DNA from: Casuarius casuarius | Taxonomy: Eukaryota > Chordata > Aves > Casuariiformes > Casuariidae | Direction: 5' to 3' | Length of the DNA: 64,000 bases | Assembly: GCA_003342895.1 (NCBI GenBank) | Contig: PTFA01000191.1 | Location: 310,001 to 374,000 of the forward strand | Part shown: positions 26,115 to 39,800 of the stretch, in pieces | Position numbering within the stretch: position 1 is the first letter of the stretch | Layout: each line of letters begins with the position of its first letter | The notes under the pieces: model-generated | What the model was told of the DNA's origin: nothing | The model's database searches: none | What the model saw: only the letters and a program-made list of their open reading frames with translations | Made by a program: the position numbers and the translations under genes

Positions 26115-28996
26115 GTAAGTTTTCTGACTTTGCATTTCTTTTCCTATCAGTTTGGACTGGATACAGTATACTCACTGACAAGCTGATACTGCTTTTTATC
26201 CACCTGGCTTTCTCTTCTGGCATGGAAATTCAGTCATGGCTGAGAGTGAGTTTTAGTAATTAAATTGAATATAATATTAATACTTCCTCCCTCATTTATA
26301 TGCAAGTCCCTTTTAAAAGCTCCAGTGCAGCTCTTGAACACAGACATATGTTGCATGTGAATAAACTCATGCAAGTTGGCCAGAATGGCTTTGCTGAGGA
26401 CATCAGGCTGTTGTGCAGTGCTGTCTGGTTAGCAGTGCCAGCCCCCACCTCTGTGGTCCTCTCCCCTCCAGGGCTAGTGGCCACGTCACCTGGTGGATGA
26501 GCTCACTAAGACTCGAGCTCTGACGGCTGGACCTCTCAGCTTGTGTAGCATAGTGTCTCCTTTTCAGAGCCAGGTTCAGTCCCCACAGGGGCAACCGTCA
26601 TGGAGATATGTTAGGAGTCTTCATTCGAGAGGTCAGTAAAGCCCAAGAAACTCCACTGAAGAGCTTTGAAGCTCCAAGGAGAGGATTTGCCTTCCAGCAT
26701 TGCTGCAGCAGGGGTGGTTTGAGAAGAAAGGAGTGTTTCTGGGTCTTCATGCTGAGGGAGAAGGTTCTCTGGCATGTGAAATATGTTGACCCTGTTAAGG
26801 GGCAGTATGAAGTCCCGGCTGCCCACTTTCACACGTGACTTTTGGGGGAGAGCATCACTTAAGTGCGCCCTGCTTGACTGCTGTCTCATTGGTTTTTGGC
26901 TGTCTCACTTTGCTATGTTATAGTTGGCCAAATGCAGAGCTTCGGGATATGCTAAGTTATATGACAGCTCCCTGCCCCCAAATCAAGTTCTCAAAAAACA
27001 AACAAAGATAGTTTTTATTTCAATTTAAGACCCAGAGAACAAAGGACTCTTCCAAAATTGATATAAAAGTAGACATTATCTCAGTGAAAGAATGAGACTG
27101 AAATGCTAGCCTGTCTTGATAGACCTGGAAGGACACTGCAAACCTCATTTTTCCCAATAGGGACTGTGCCTGTAGAAGAACTGTATATCAAGATTGAGTT
27201 TGTTGTTTGAGTAATATTGTAAATAGTTATAAAGCACCCAAATCATCTAATAGATGCACTGAACTGCCTGTGAGAGAGATGAGCTGCTTAGGGACCTTGT
27301 CATAATTGTCCACCTGGACTGCCTATGACAATCTTGCATATTTGTTTTCATGTACTTGCCTTCAAAAATCAGTTAAATCTTAGACTCCCAAACTGAGGAC
27401 TACAGATATTTTAGAAACCTTATTGCTTAAACAAAATGATTTGAAAACAAGCTTGTTCGAGGCTCAGACAGGGCTTAACTTTTACTTGAACTTGTTGTCT
27501 GCACAGCACATGAATGTGTTCCAAAATTTCCCCCATAAATCCTTGTGGCACCCCTTATGCCATTGCTGTAAGGGAAAGATATTAATGAGGGTCTTTTGTT
27601 TAAAAAGTTACCAGTAGTATTAATTTTAAAAAAGTTGGGGTCTCCAGAATTCCCCTGACTAGTGAAGTTGCTAAAGTGAGTTCTTCTTCCTGAGCATATT
27701 GAAGAAAACATCGTAACTTCTCATTGATCAATGGCACGGTGGTCCTGGATTCTTTGGGGAATTTTAGAGGACAGCTGGAAGGCAAGGAAGTTACCTCAAA
27801 GTTCAGAAACATGTCAGGAAGATTTTAATAGGTGCTATTTTTAGCAACTTATTACTATCCGAAAGCCACGCTGTTTTGAGCTTGGAGTTTTGTGATCACT
27901 GCCCGAACTCTTCCATTTAACACCAGGGCGCTGGGTTACCAGAGATGGTGGCTGTGGCCTCGGAGACATCCCTGCTCTGTGTGCTACACCTCCATCAATA
28001 GAGAGCTGTAAACATTTTACTAGGGGGAGCAGGGAGGTTTTGCATAATCCCAGGGCTACAGGAGCTGGGACAATTAGAAAACAAGCTAAAGGACCCACAA
28101 AATTTGATGAAGTTGTTGAAGTTCTGGAGCACTGGTAAAGCTCCTCTGTAACGTCTCCCAGATTAAAGAGAATGTAAGAACCCCGTTCAAACAGTTAATT
28201 CACCATGCACCTAACCTTTAAGAAGTAGCACCATTTAAGTCAGCGGAGCTGCTCTTGTCTTTAATACTGAGTATGCACTAGAGTACTTTGCTGTACTGGA
28301 CACTTAAAAGCAAAACAGTATATTCCAGGGATTGGGTAAAAAATAAAGTTATTCCAGTTGAATTTACATAAATTTAAGATTGGACTGTTAGTCCACTAGA
28401 TAATTAACCAGTGTTAGAAGACCTTGTGTTCAACAGCTTCAGTAATCTTACAGAAAGAAGCATTTTCCCTCCAAATCAATTTCTCAACTTTTGTTGGGTA
28501 GATGAAGACAATTATTTTCTTTTAATGTCTTTTTAATTTAAGAAGAACTGCCAAGGTGATACTTCTCAAGGGGGAAGAGGTATTCATAAGCAGCAAAGAA
28601 AATACCTTCTTCTAATGAATATTTTAGAACACCTTATAATTTTTAGTCTGCTTAAATGGGCAGTCACCATTAGCTATGTGTAATGATTCATGCTTTCTTT
28701 TTAAGTATAAATTAGATTGTAACTCATGTTGTAATACAAGTGCTCTGTGTTATGATCTTATTACAGCTAAATGACTACAATAATCTGTTGAGTAACATCA
28801 CTATTGACTTTATCTGGCAATCTAAAAGCTTCCAAGTTTCCATGGGAAGATTCAGGTTTGAGATGTTTTGGAAAGTGTGCACTGGACCTGGGCTGGATTT
28901 TTAGCACCCACACAAGAATACTCCGCAAAACTCATATAAACTGTCTCTTGAAGTATTGTCATGCTGCAGCTAGTCACCCAGAGTTTCTCAGCAGTC

Positions 28997-29018
28997 GGGG
29001 GGGGAAGGGGGGAGGGGG
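28997..29018 (+). other. G-rich tract, potential G-quadruplex
   Basis: G8-AA-G6-A-G5 can supply four runs of at least three G with short loops if the first run is split. It lies on the sense strand of the intron, so it would also be in the pre-mRNA. Confidence 0.7.
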
Positions 29019-29327
29019 AGACACCTCCAGAGGATCTTTGGCTCCCCTACTGCAGGTTCTCCCTATCCCTCATCCCTCCCACATTGACGAGGGGCTGCTT
29101 CTGCCCTGGCAGTAGCATGGGATGCTCTTTGAAATACCACAACCTCTGAGCTTGGGCTGCAAGAACAATGCTGCACCTCAGAGATCATAGTAACTCATTT
29201 TATGTCTCATACATACCTAGTGCTGATTCTTGTGCCATTTTCTACATGCCACAATAACGGAGCTCGGAGATGCTTGTATTGCAGCAGTCATGTTTGAAAG
29301 AGGCATTGGGGGCACGTTCATGGAATT

Positions 29328-29515
29328 GTAAGGGTGGTAGACACTGGAGCAGGTTGCCCAGCAAGGTTATGGAGTCTCCATCCTTGGAGATACTCAAAAC
29401 CCAACTTGACATAGTCCTAGGCAACCTGCTCTAGCTGACCCTGCTTGAACAGGGGAGTTGGACTGGATGTTCTCCAGAGGTCCCTGCCAGCCTCAGCTAT
29501 TCTGTGATTCTGTAA
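29328..29515 (+). mobile_element. CR1 LINE 3' end
   Basis: This is the 5'-truncated tail of a CR1 element. ACTGGAGCAGGTTGCCCAG is followed by GGAGTCTCCATCCTTGGAGA, AACCTGCTCTAGCTGACCCTGCTTG, TTGGACTGGATG and CCAGAGGTCCCTGCCAGCCT. It ends in the octamer-type tail ATTCTGTGATTCTGT. These are the standard landmarks of avian CR1 3' ends. No coding sequence for reverse transcriptase remains. Confidence 0.92.
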
Positions 29516-32500
29516 TTAAGATGTGGTCTCCAATGACCTTACTCACAGAGAAATGTCTGTACATCTCAGTCAACCTTTACTCTATTTCCTAACTTTTAAA
29601 TGTTTGATTTTACGACTTCAGTGTTCTTTTACTGTTGTAGTTGGCATATTATGCAATGCATTTTGTAGAATTTCAACAAGTGACTTAATGCTCCTCTTGG
29701 CTGATGTTTTTTTCCTTGCTTACATCCTGAATGCTGAATATTTTCTGGTTTGTTTTTCTTGCAGTTGTAGTGCCCCTGAGCCCCAAACAGTTTTTGTGTG
29801 TTGACAAGGAAAAGTAACTGTTCGTCATCTGTTGAATTTGTGGAGCTATATTAGCAACTCTTAATCAGAAAGTGGTTAGGCCAGATAATGTAGTCTTGAA
29901 AAATATTGGTAGGCAGTTTGTCTCCTCGTTACTCTGTTGTACAGCAAACTATCAGGAGAGCTTTTAAGAAAGGGATTAACTACATTTAGTTAATTTCATC
30001 TCTGCATTTGAAAAAGAACTAGCATAGCCCTGTGCATCCATGCTGGGCAAAATATATGCTTATAGCAGCACTTTGCTCCCCTGTAAACTCATATTTCTTA
30101 GATTTTGATATAAAAATATATTTTTTTAAATCTCTGTGAGTTACAGGAATGAGTTTATACTGAGACTATTAAAAATGTGAGCTGCTGAAATCATTCTTAA
30201 TCTCTGTGGAATCCATGCCTCCAAATGTGTTTTTCCAAGCTATTTAAAAGAGACAAGGCCTGAACTATATTTTTTCATTATTACTAACAATGAAATCATG
30301 CAGTCTTCTCTTACAGTTGACTACATGAACTATAAATTGGACTATTTTCCAGTCTACCTCAGATTATGATTTGGGCTTCATAAGTGCTCTCAAGGTAGTT
30401 TATTTTTCCACAAGATTTTCCATCAATTTTGAATAAACTGAACATACTTTTACACAAATCAAAACAATTATTTGAAGAGTGAAAATTCAAGATGAACTAT
30501 CTACTTCAGAAAAAAAGAAAAATCTGTTTTTAACAAGAACAAGATGTAAGCATCTGTTGTCCCAATAGAGTCATATCCAATTGCTTCCCCTCTAGCAAGC
30601 AGCAAGACAGATACTTCAATCCATTGGTGCTCTATCATTCTGCATAGCAGTTTTATTGATTATTAAAAATGCTGTTTTCATTGTGTGTATATATTAAGAG
30701 ATTATATTGTTAAATAAAATGATAAAAGGGAAAAAAAGGCTAGACTCAACCATCAAACTTTAGTAATCTCCCTGGCGAAGATGGGTCAAAGTAGGACATC
30801 CTAGACTGCATGTAGTGACCGGGAGAGATGGCCAGTGAAATAATAGCCATAGAAATACTGAGTATTTCTTCAGGCAGAGCTGAAGGTGGTCAGTACTCTC
30901 TGGCTGCACTGCCAGGCCTGAAATGCCTTTGTAGATGTCTAAGTGAAGATGAAATGTCCTGATTTCTGCAAGAAGCTGTGCCACTTTCTGCACTCCATGT
31001 CTACAGAGAGGCTTGTTCTGGGTTTCCTGTGCAGACCCTCACCGAGTGCTCCAGGTCTGTGAGAAGGGCTGTTGCAAGCTAGAGTTCTTCTAGAAAACTG
31101 CTGACCATAGTGTACACCTTGTTCGTACACCATCCTGGCCGTGCATTTCACTGTGGGGACAGCTATTTCCTTCCTAGCTCTCTTACATGGGGACGAAGCC
31201 TTCCTTTCACCAACTAAGCTTTCCTAGTGGTGGCAAGTCATTTGAAGTCCATCCTGGCCTTCCCCCACAAGAGAAGTCTGAGAAATGTAAGACTTGTGCT
31301 TCAGACTTATCTCCATAGACTGGAAAAGGTGACGTCTGTACCCATTGGAGGTCCAGAACTGCCCGCAGGTTAGTGCAGGCACACTTGGTGTCCATGCAGA
31401 GCATACTCCAGCCCTTGCTTTCCCAAGGTACTGGCCTCAACTGCGTTCACTATTTCTAATGCTGCTAGACTTTAGGGCAAAACCTCAGCTATTGAGGGCT
31501 GTCAGATGGCATACAGTTCTGTGACAGCTGACATCAGCTGAGAAGTTTCCCAATTTCTTTCTACCCTGGGCTGTAAACTCCTTGAAACCAAAGGAAAGCT
31601 CCCCTGAGCTTTAATGTCTCTGGCCCTGGTCCAGCCTGTTGGAAGGAATAGGAAGCAGAAATAGCAATGACAACTGCATTGCCTCCGCTTACAGTAGAAT
31701 AACTGTTTTTAACCTATTGTTAAAGAAAAAACTGATACTTAGAGAAAAAACACAATTGCTGGCTTTTTCCAAGCTGCCTCTTTAGTCTCGATTGAAAGGG
31801 GTTTTCGTCCTGTTGGGATGATAAATCTCAAATTCTGTTTTTTACCTTCTGGCAATACAATTACCAAATGTCTGATCAAATCAGAGCATGTGTAGAAATG
31901 CAGTTTGTGGAGGGAAAAAGAAGGATATAGTCACAGAGTCATATTGCCTAAATTGAAATTTCTCTGCAGGTTTGAGGAAATTGGGCTGTAAAATGAAAGG
32001 GGCCTTTATAATGGTAGGGAGACCAACGGAGTGATGATTAGCAGGTCAGAAGAGCATTTTTCTCATGTTTATTGACCTCCCATTAAGCTGGTTTTTTTCA
32101 TTTTAGTAAAAACTCATTCCCTTTCTCCTCTCCCCTCTTTGCCCATACCTTCATGTTAAGTTCTGAAAGACATCAAGGTGAAGCATATTTAATGGAAGCC
32201 AGATAACCAGGACAAATGCTATAAATTGGGTATTTGGAGAATGCAGTGGACAGCCTTTCAAGGGATTCCCAAGGCATCTTCTCCCTACTGTTTAATAAAA
32301 ATGAGAACATAAAGACCTACACGGCAGCAAATCCCACAGTGATGCTACCTAGAATTATTTAACATAATCTAACGCTTCCCAAAGGTGAAGGTAAATCCCT
32401 TTTTACAACCACCTTAAAAATCTAAGAATAACTGAGCAGGAGCAGCTTAGCAGCAGTTTTGGTCAGCAGAAACGTCAGAGCTGAAAACACATCAATTTAA

Positions 32501-35500
32501 AAGAAAATGGGGGCACTAAAAACGTACTACAGGTTTGGAGCCAGAATGTGTAATTTCCACCTAGGCATTTCTTTGGAGCTCATCAGCTGATTGCTTCGCT
32601 GCCATTAATTATTTTCATATTCTCTCTAAGAAGAGGGCATATTATTATAGGCACTAACGTGCCCGCTAATTCACTAATTTGGGATGTTCAGTTTGGAGGG
32701 AACCAGGCTCTGAATTTTCAGAGTCCAATGCCGTTCACTGCTACAAGATTAGTAACTGCCAGACCATCAATCTGGCAACTTCCCGACACTTGAGAGCTTC
32801 ATTATGCATCCTTAATGGTGTTCTTGAGTGTAGGCACATTTCAAGGTGTTCTGATAGGATCTTACTCTTTTTTAGCTTGTTCTCAAGCAAGCGCCTGCTG
32901 ATACTCGTGTAGAGCCGCAGGCCTAGCATGAGCTAATGGCTGAACAGCGATAGGAGACTCTCACTTTCTAGAGCTCGGGGAAAGAAGTCATTTTGCTGAG
33001 TGATTTGTAAGATTTTTGCCAACAGCAGAGGAAGGAGACTTCAGGTTTCACTGCAAGTCTCCGTGGAAGAACCCAAGGGTATGGATGTTAGCTTTTCCCT
33101 CCCTGTCCTATTACTGCTCTGCCTTCATTTGCCCTGGTCCACTGTCGGTCCCAGCGAGCCTTAATCCCTGCCTCTTTTGCAATATCGTGTTAGTCCCCTC
33201 CTCCCAGCTTTCTCTGGGCACGTGCCAAGCGGGTTACACCAGCCGGCGTGTAGGCTCGTGCCAAGATGCAGTCCCACTGGCCCCGCAGGGCTGGCCTGAG
33301 CACTGGGGAGGGGGGTTATACGGCTGCACGGTGAGCTGGATCCAGAGGAAGGCAACCCGCTGGCTTTCTTCCATTGAGCAGACTGTGCCAGTGAGTCTAT
33401 CTGAAGGAACAGCGTTTGCGTTGAGAGGTCTGGCGTACTCCTAATTTCTCAGAGTTAAGTGTGGCCATGGAAACGAGATGCACAAGCAAGGCACCTGTCC
33501 TTTTTGCGTGAACCTGTCAGCAAACCTAGGTCGCTCATTATGCATCTTCCTTTTCTTCTTTCTGCACGACGTTAAAAACCATCCATGTCTCATTTCTGCA
33601 GCTCAGAACTGCCTTGTTGCGGTGTCCTAAACAGTCTTATTTTACGGCTGCTACACAACAGAGATGGGTCCATTCACAGCTTGCGGCCTATCAAGTTGTG
33701 ATGCTACAGGCTGCCTAGGCAGGATGAACTCGGATGGCATGGGTCTCTTGTTTGTTTGTTCTCTAATTTCCATGGGTTGTATGTAATCGGATTTAAGGCA
33801 AGTCCTGTGCTCAGTCACAGCAGTTTCCGGTGATGCATTATAGTATGTGTTGATGTGTGCACGTTTATGATGGGTAGTTGTTTTTGGAGGCTAAGCAGGT
33901 CAAATTGGCAGACTATTTTTGTGTAAAAGAACCTAACCAAACCTTTAGTACCCAGACCTTTAGGACCTGAAATAAACACAACCTGAGAAAAATTTCATTT
34001 CTTGCTTTCCACCAGAGCATCATGTTATCCACTTCTTATTGATCAGTCCGATGGGTACCCAGAAGCAGTGAGGAAAACTGTTTTGATTTAACAAACCCTT
34101 TTCTGAGGATCAGAAATGCCTGAAATCTCAGGTTCTTGTTTTAAAACTCTGCCCTTATCTAGGAAAAAAGCTTTGGTTAGGTAGGAGTTGAACTTTCTGA
34201 GCTTGACACATAATTACTTAGGTCCAGTTAAACTATACAAAATAGTAACAAACTCAAAACCTAAATGCAGCTTTTCCTTCCCTTCCTTCCACTGTCCCCA
34301 CCCCCCACCCTATCATTTCACTATGTTTTACTTGTCGATTTTTTCTGTGATGTGAGAGTTCACATTTACCATTACGTCTTTTGCTGGTAGGTGGCATGAA
34401 AAAGCGTCCTGAAGGTGTGCTTCAGCCACTCGAAATGACCAGCAAAACTCCACAATAATTTAAAGGGTTGGTCTAATGATGACTTGCTGGTGAACTACTT
34501 CAGAGAGCCATGCCCTGTGCATTTTTCAGCATGGGGATGCAGGACCTGTTGATAGAGTTACCAAAGACTATAGTAATGTCTGGGTCACCCAAGCAATTGA
34601 TTTTTCAAGGAGGGTTGTCTACTTTTTGCTGAGATTCGAGTTATAAATTTCAGTAATTTGGCTTCCCCATGCTCCCCAAAGGGTCGACCCAGGATTTAGT
34701 GCCCTGGATTAGACATGAACAATTTCATTGCTGTCCTTGTTAGGTCCTCTGTGCTCTGTTTTTATATATGAGGATGGTGGTACAACTGGTTGGAGAGTTG
34801 GAAGGTTTTTTTCTCAACAGTGGAACAAGGTTGGGCAAGAATCACCTAAAGCATGTTATGATATTGAACACTGAATCCATTTGGCTTGTTATTTTGGAGA
34901 CTCAGTGAGGAGCAGGGCCATCTACTACAATTTGGAGGAAGCCATTTATTACATTTATTAGCACACCTGCTAATAAGAAAGTGGGAGCTAAAGCCTGCTT
35001 GAACATCAGTTGGCTACGTATAGCAGTGAAAAAATGATGAGTAAGTCACTCAAAATGTGAGAACTTCCACATCAGCAAAGAATTTTTAAGGAGCACAGTC
35101 CCCTCTCCCCCCTTTTTTTTGTTTAAAAAAGAAAAGAAAGAAAAATGCATAGCCTTCAGCTCCATAATGAGGTGGAAGACAAAAAAAACTTGTTTCCCTT
35201 TTTTTGTTATTAAGAGTTCTCTGCCTCTGTTGTCACCTTAGGTTATAGATTCAGTAATACCTTTTTCAGCTATGCATGACTTTCAGAAGTCTCTTTAAAA
35301 AATATTACTAGATTTTTATGTTTACAGAAAATTGGCAGATAGATACAGTGCACACCTTGATACTTCTAATGTAATTGGCTTTTTTTTCCTGTTAGAAATT
35401 CATTCATTTTCATTACAGCAGTTTGCTAACGTCTGGTAGCATGAAGCACATGGGAAGGGATGCAAGCCTTGAATGGCTCAGAGACTGGTAAGGGGTTAGG

Positions 35501-36689
35501 GGGCTTTCCCCACACAGCTTGCTTTCTTGGAGTCCAAGCTGGAGTGCATCTTAAGGCATTAACATCTGTTGACCGTGTAACAGGTAAAGTATGCCATGTG
35601 TGGAGTGAGTTGATGGTTTTAGCCTGAATCTCAGAGGAAAAATGTTTTCTCAGAGGAAGAAGCCCATTTTCTTTGCATTGTAGAAGGAGAGGTTTTCATA
35701 AGGACTCAAAAAGACTATAATGGTAAAATTCCTGTTCCCTTCCCTTCAACCAATGTTGTATGTGTATTTGTTTTTTAAGCCTGCCCAAAATGTCAATATT
35801 ATTATAAGGCCAAATTTGGTTTCCTCTCCGCTTGGTGTGTTTGATCTTCCATGTAAATGCTTTGCTTCGTAGTGTTAACCTTATTCGTGTTGCCTTATTG
35901 CACTGGCTTGGGATCATATGGGACCTGTAAAGCTTAATGGTGGTTGGCCCTAGCTTGTGTTTGGATGGGAAGCGAGTAATGGCCTTGATGATTCAGCTCC
36001 TCCTATTAAATCACCATTCATTTAATATTTTAGCATGGTGTTGCTGGAGGCCTTTTTTTTTTCCGCATTGACATGAAACCAAAAAAACTTGGCTTGTGAT
36101 CTTTAGCAACCCTATGGGTCTTTTGGAAGAGTCTGTGTGCATTAACTCTAGTGCAGGAAAAACTCGGTTTGATTAATTCAGCTATGTCTGCCCTGCCTGA
36201 TGAGTTCTGCACTGGTTTCCTCTCCTCTAAAGCTATTTTGTGCTGTTTCTGGTATGACCTGGGACACTTTTTTTTTCTTTTTTTTTACTATAGAGGGGCT
36301 GCAGTTCAGTTCGCATTGTATAAATAAGATACTGCTTTGCTAGCCAAAACATTGCTATAACTCTCCGTTACCAGAGGACCTCCAAAGGAATGCTTAGATA
36401 TAAAGCCTTTCCCACCTAACAGTCATAAATAAGTAGAGTGGATTCATGGGTTGGAGAGGAAAATTGGAGCATGCGCATTTTTGACAGTGACCAGAAAACC
36501 TGAATGCCTTTTCCCCGGATTAACTGTGTGTGAATCTGGCATCTTTTTGGTCTTGAGGATTAAACCTACTATATCTACTTCACACAAAGTTGCTGTGCTT
36601 CCAGCCCAGCTTTGGAAAGGTTGCTCTGATGGTACAGAGAGGAGGGGAGGAAGGGAACCACATGTGCGCAGGCTGTTCAGTGTCAATAT

Positions 36690-36855
36690 GTCTGTGAGGC
36701 ACAGAGACCGTAATCTTGCTCCCTCGAGGAGCTGTGTGAACATCTTTTGAGAGTTTGGGTCCGAGGGACATGCCAAAAGTCACATAGGAGGACTAATGGA
36801 CTGAAGACAGAATTCAGGATTTCCCAAATCCCCTATCCATTGCCCATGCCTACTG
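36690..36855 (-). repeat. MIR/CORE-SINE-like fragment, antisense
   Basis: TGAGGCACAGAGACC is followed downstream by GCCAAAAGTCACATAGGAGG, GACAGAATTCAGGATTTCCC and AATCCCCTATCCATTGCCCATGCC. This parallels the reverse complement of MIR-type SINEs: GAGGCACAGAGAGG, CCAAGGTCACACAGG, AGAATTGAACCCAGATCTCC. The 3' block (36774-36852) is the clearest part. Confidence 0.6.
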
Positions 36856-39800
36856 AGATCAGGCAGGTTGCCACCATGGGTGGTGTCACTTGTCCTCAGG
36901 CACGTGGAGCTTTTTAAAGGAATCTTTCACTGTGTCCAAGAACATTTTTACCTTCTCCCTTGCTTGGAGGTTGGCAAGTCTGTCCTACAGTCACAGTGAC
37001 ACAATCTGCTAGAAATGTCATGCAGGCAACTGCAGGTGTGATTGCTCACCGGCTCGGCTGAGACACCAGCAGAGATCGCATGAGTGCATTGAAACAAACC
37101 TGGGAGTGAAGCCTCATAGGTTCACGTGAAGAAGCCCTGCAGATAGCAACTCATATGACAGATGCTACCAAAGGGAGCTGGAGCTGATGCAGCCACCTTT
37201 GCACTATAACGGGCACGCGCAGTGGCAGCATTACAACTGGAGAATGGCAGTCTCAAACTGAGGCCTGATAACAAACAGGTTGGGGCCAACAAACTCCTAA
37301 ATCACTGCAGATGTTTCCAAAGGAATCACAAGGTCTTCTTACAAACCTACATGCTCTTTCACAATATTTGTCACGTTCATTTGTATCCCTCACAGCTCTT
37401 GAAGTGCCGGGGACAAGATGTCCTGTATGTCTGTCTGCAGTCGCTCCAGCCGGTGGGACAAAAGGGACCTTTATCCCTGGCAGAGCCCAGAAGAGCTGCT
37501 CTTAGCTTGCTCTTAGCCTCGGATAATTCTTTTGGTTGTGAAAGAGGCTGAAGATGTCAGAGATCTCTTGATAATACCACAAAGCGATGTGTTGACTTTT
37601 CTAGTAGAAGAAAGGAAACAATTCAAATTATTGCTATTTTCAGATAGCTGTTGAGCAGTACCCAGTGTGGGGGGAGCTTATCCCAGTTCAATTAATGGTG
37701 GACATATTTAACACAGAGTGGGACACTCCTAGCCAAGATAAAAGACCTGAGCAGTTCATTCTCTCCCACAAGAAAAAATGTTTGACCGCTCTGCAGCACT
37801 TCTCTCACTGTATTTCTGAGATTATAAGGGCATTTTCCTGGAGTCATTACCGTTTTTCACCAGAGGTAAACATTTTGCTTTTTATGTCTGCAGCTGCAGG
37901 CTGTAGTAAATTAGCTGTAACAGAGGTCTCTCCCTCTTTGCCTCTTGGAGCAGATCGTTTTGAAGGGAAGGGATGATTTCTACCAAGTTCATTTCTAGCA
38001 ACCTGAAAACCAGGACTGCTCTGGCACATCTGTAACCGTAAGGGGTATTGCATATTCTTAGCCTGGCATTTCGAGGTGCTGATTACAGGAGCTGGGACTG
38101 TTTGGCCTCTTTGAAAATTGGCCTTTATAATCCTGAAGNGAACTATTTCTAGATCTGCCTCAAGCCTGGCTTCTGCAGAAAATTTTGCAGCTGCTTTGCT
38201 TTACAGAAGTAGGCTGACAGAAATCAGTGAAAATTTTCATGTGCAAAAGTTAAACACATGTACGAAGTCAAAAATTCAGGGACTCGGTCTTTAGCTGGTG
38301 CTCCACAGACACGCTTTTAAGTGGAAATTGGTTAATGGTGTTGAAAGAGATTAAGTTGTCCAGCCTGAGAGCTGTGCGCTTTTAGTAAAGAAAAATCACA
38401 AAAATCCTCTCAAAATATTTTAGATCCTTCTCTGAATACATAAATTGCATTATGAAACTTGCAGTTTTGCTTTATGCAAACGTGGTGGGTTTTGGTGGCT
38501 ATATGGAAAGTTTCACAGTTTGTTGGAGGTGTTTCCTAAAGGTTTGTACCTTGAAGGCTTTCCTTCAAAGGAAGGCTGTATGGTCACTGATGCAAATTTT
38601 CATTGCAGTCAGTGGTTTTTACTTTGGTTTGCTTGGTTGAAGCAAGAATCCTGTAAGATCTGATAATGCTACTACAGAGGACAAATGAAAGTGCAGCTAT
38701 AGAAGTAATTCCATAGCAAAGGATCTGCAAAGGAAAATGCAGATTTTGAGTTGAAAGGGGAGCTCATATATAATAAGCATCATTATTTTTTTAAATGGGC
38801 ACAAATAGAACTATCTCAGTAGGGAAAATTGTGGCTGATGCAGTATTTCAGTGAGTTAGTTTGTTAATGAACATAATGTTGTTCTCAGGTATACAGATAT
38901 AAATCTAGAATAATTTCATGGGTGGGAACAGATTTATGCTGATGGAAAATTGGTTGTTAATGAATATCAACACCATATATGTCAGTCTGAATCTAAATCG
39001 TTACTCTAGTCTCCCATTTTCCTTTCCTTATACCCAAGATGGGCACCCTTTCCAGCAGCTTGTATAAGTCTGTAAGACTCAAATAAATTCCCTGTGGAAA
39101 TGAGCCTTTTCTTTTTGGTCCCAGATACGCTTTGGAAAAAATACAGGAGCCCCAGCTGGTTCAGCAGATCATGCTTGAGCCTGCTGTGAGGGGCAGTAGC
39201 TCCTCTCCTCTGGATCCTGTCTGAATCACAGCTGTGTTACTCTGGCTTTGCATCAGCGAGGCTCCTGCGACCGGCAGCGGATCACGCTCGGAGATTCTTG
39301 TTTATTTTACTATGCAGACTTTATTCCAGGAAGATAGGAAAATAGCCTGAAATGATCACGTTCAGTCATCTTACAAGTCATGAGCTGCATTTGCTTCCAG
39401 AGGGAGTGCTGGTAAGAGGCAGCATCAGCTTCCATTTGCTGTGTGTAAATGAATGAGGACTTTGTAGCTCCTCAATGCAGGCTGGTACGCAGAGAGGTGG
39501 GGGACACTGCTCGTGCTGCATCACTTGCAAAGCAGGCAGCCAGCGGGGATTTCTTTCTGTGAAATGATTAATAAAAGACACCAGTGGGTGGAAACCTGTC
39601 TCATTAAACCTCAAATTCAGTAAGTTCTTAACCAGCAGGCTAATGCAGCAGCAGCTGTATGGCCCAGTCTGCATGGGCAGGCTGCAAGCGTCCTGGTACC
39701 AAGCACTTCCCACACAGGCAGTCCTCTGCGAGGAGGAAGGCAGGCTCCCCAGTACTCCTCCGCTCTTTGCAGACCTGTACAGCCGGCTCACGGCTGAGCC

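Noticed and set aside
33016..33444. 142-codon open frame on the + strand
   Set aside because: It starts at TTG and has mixed composition, no conserved motif and no supporting context.
37217..37235. GCGCAGTGGCAG resembles the start of U4 snRNA
   Set aside because: Only 12 bases match. The following sequence diverges and no other U4 landmark is present, so a U4 pseudogene is not supported.
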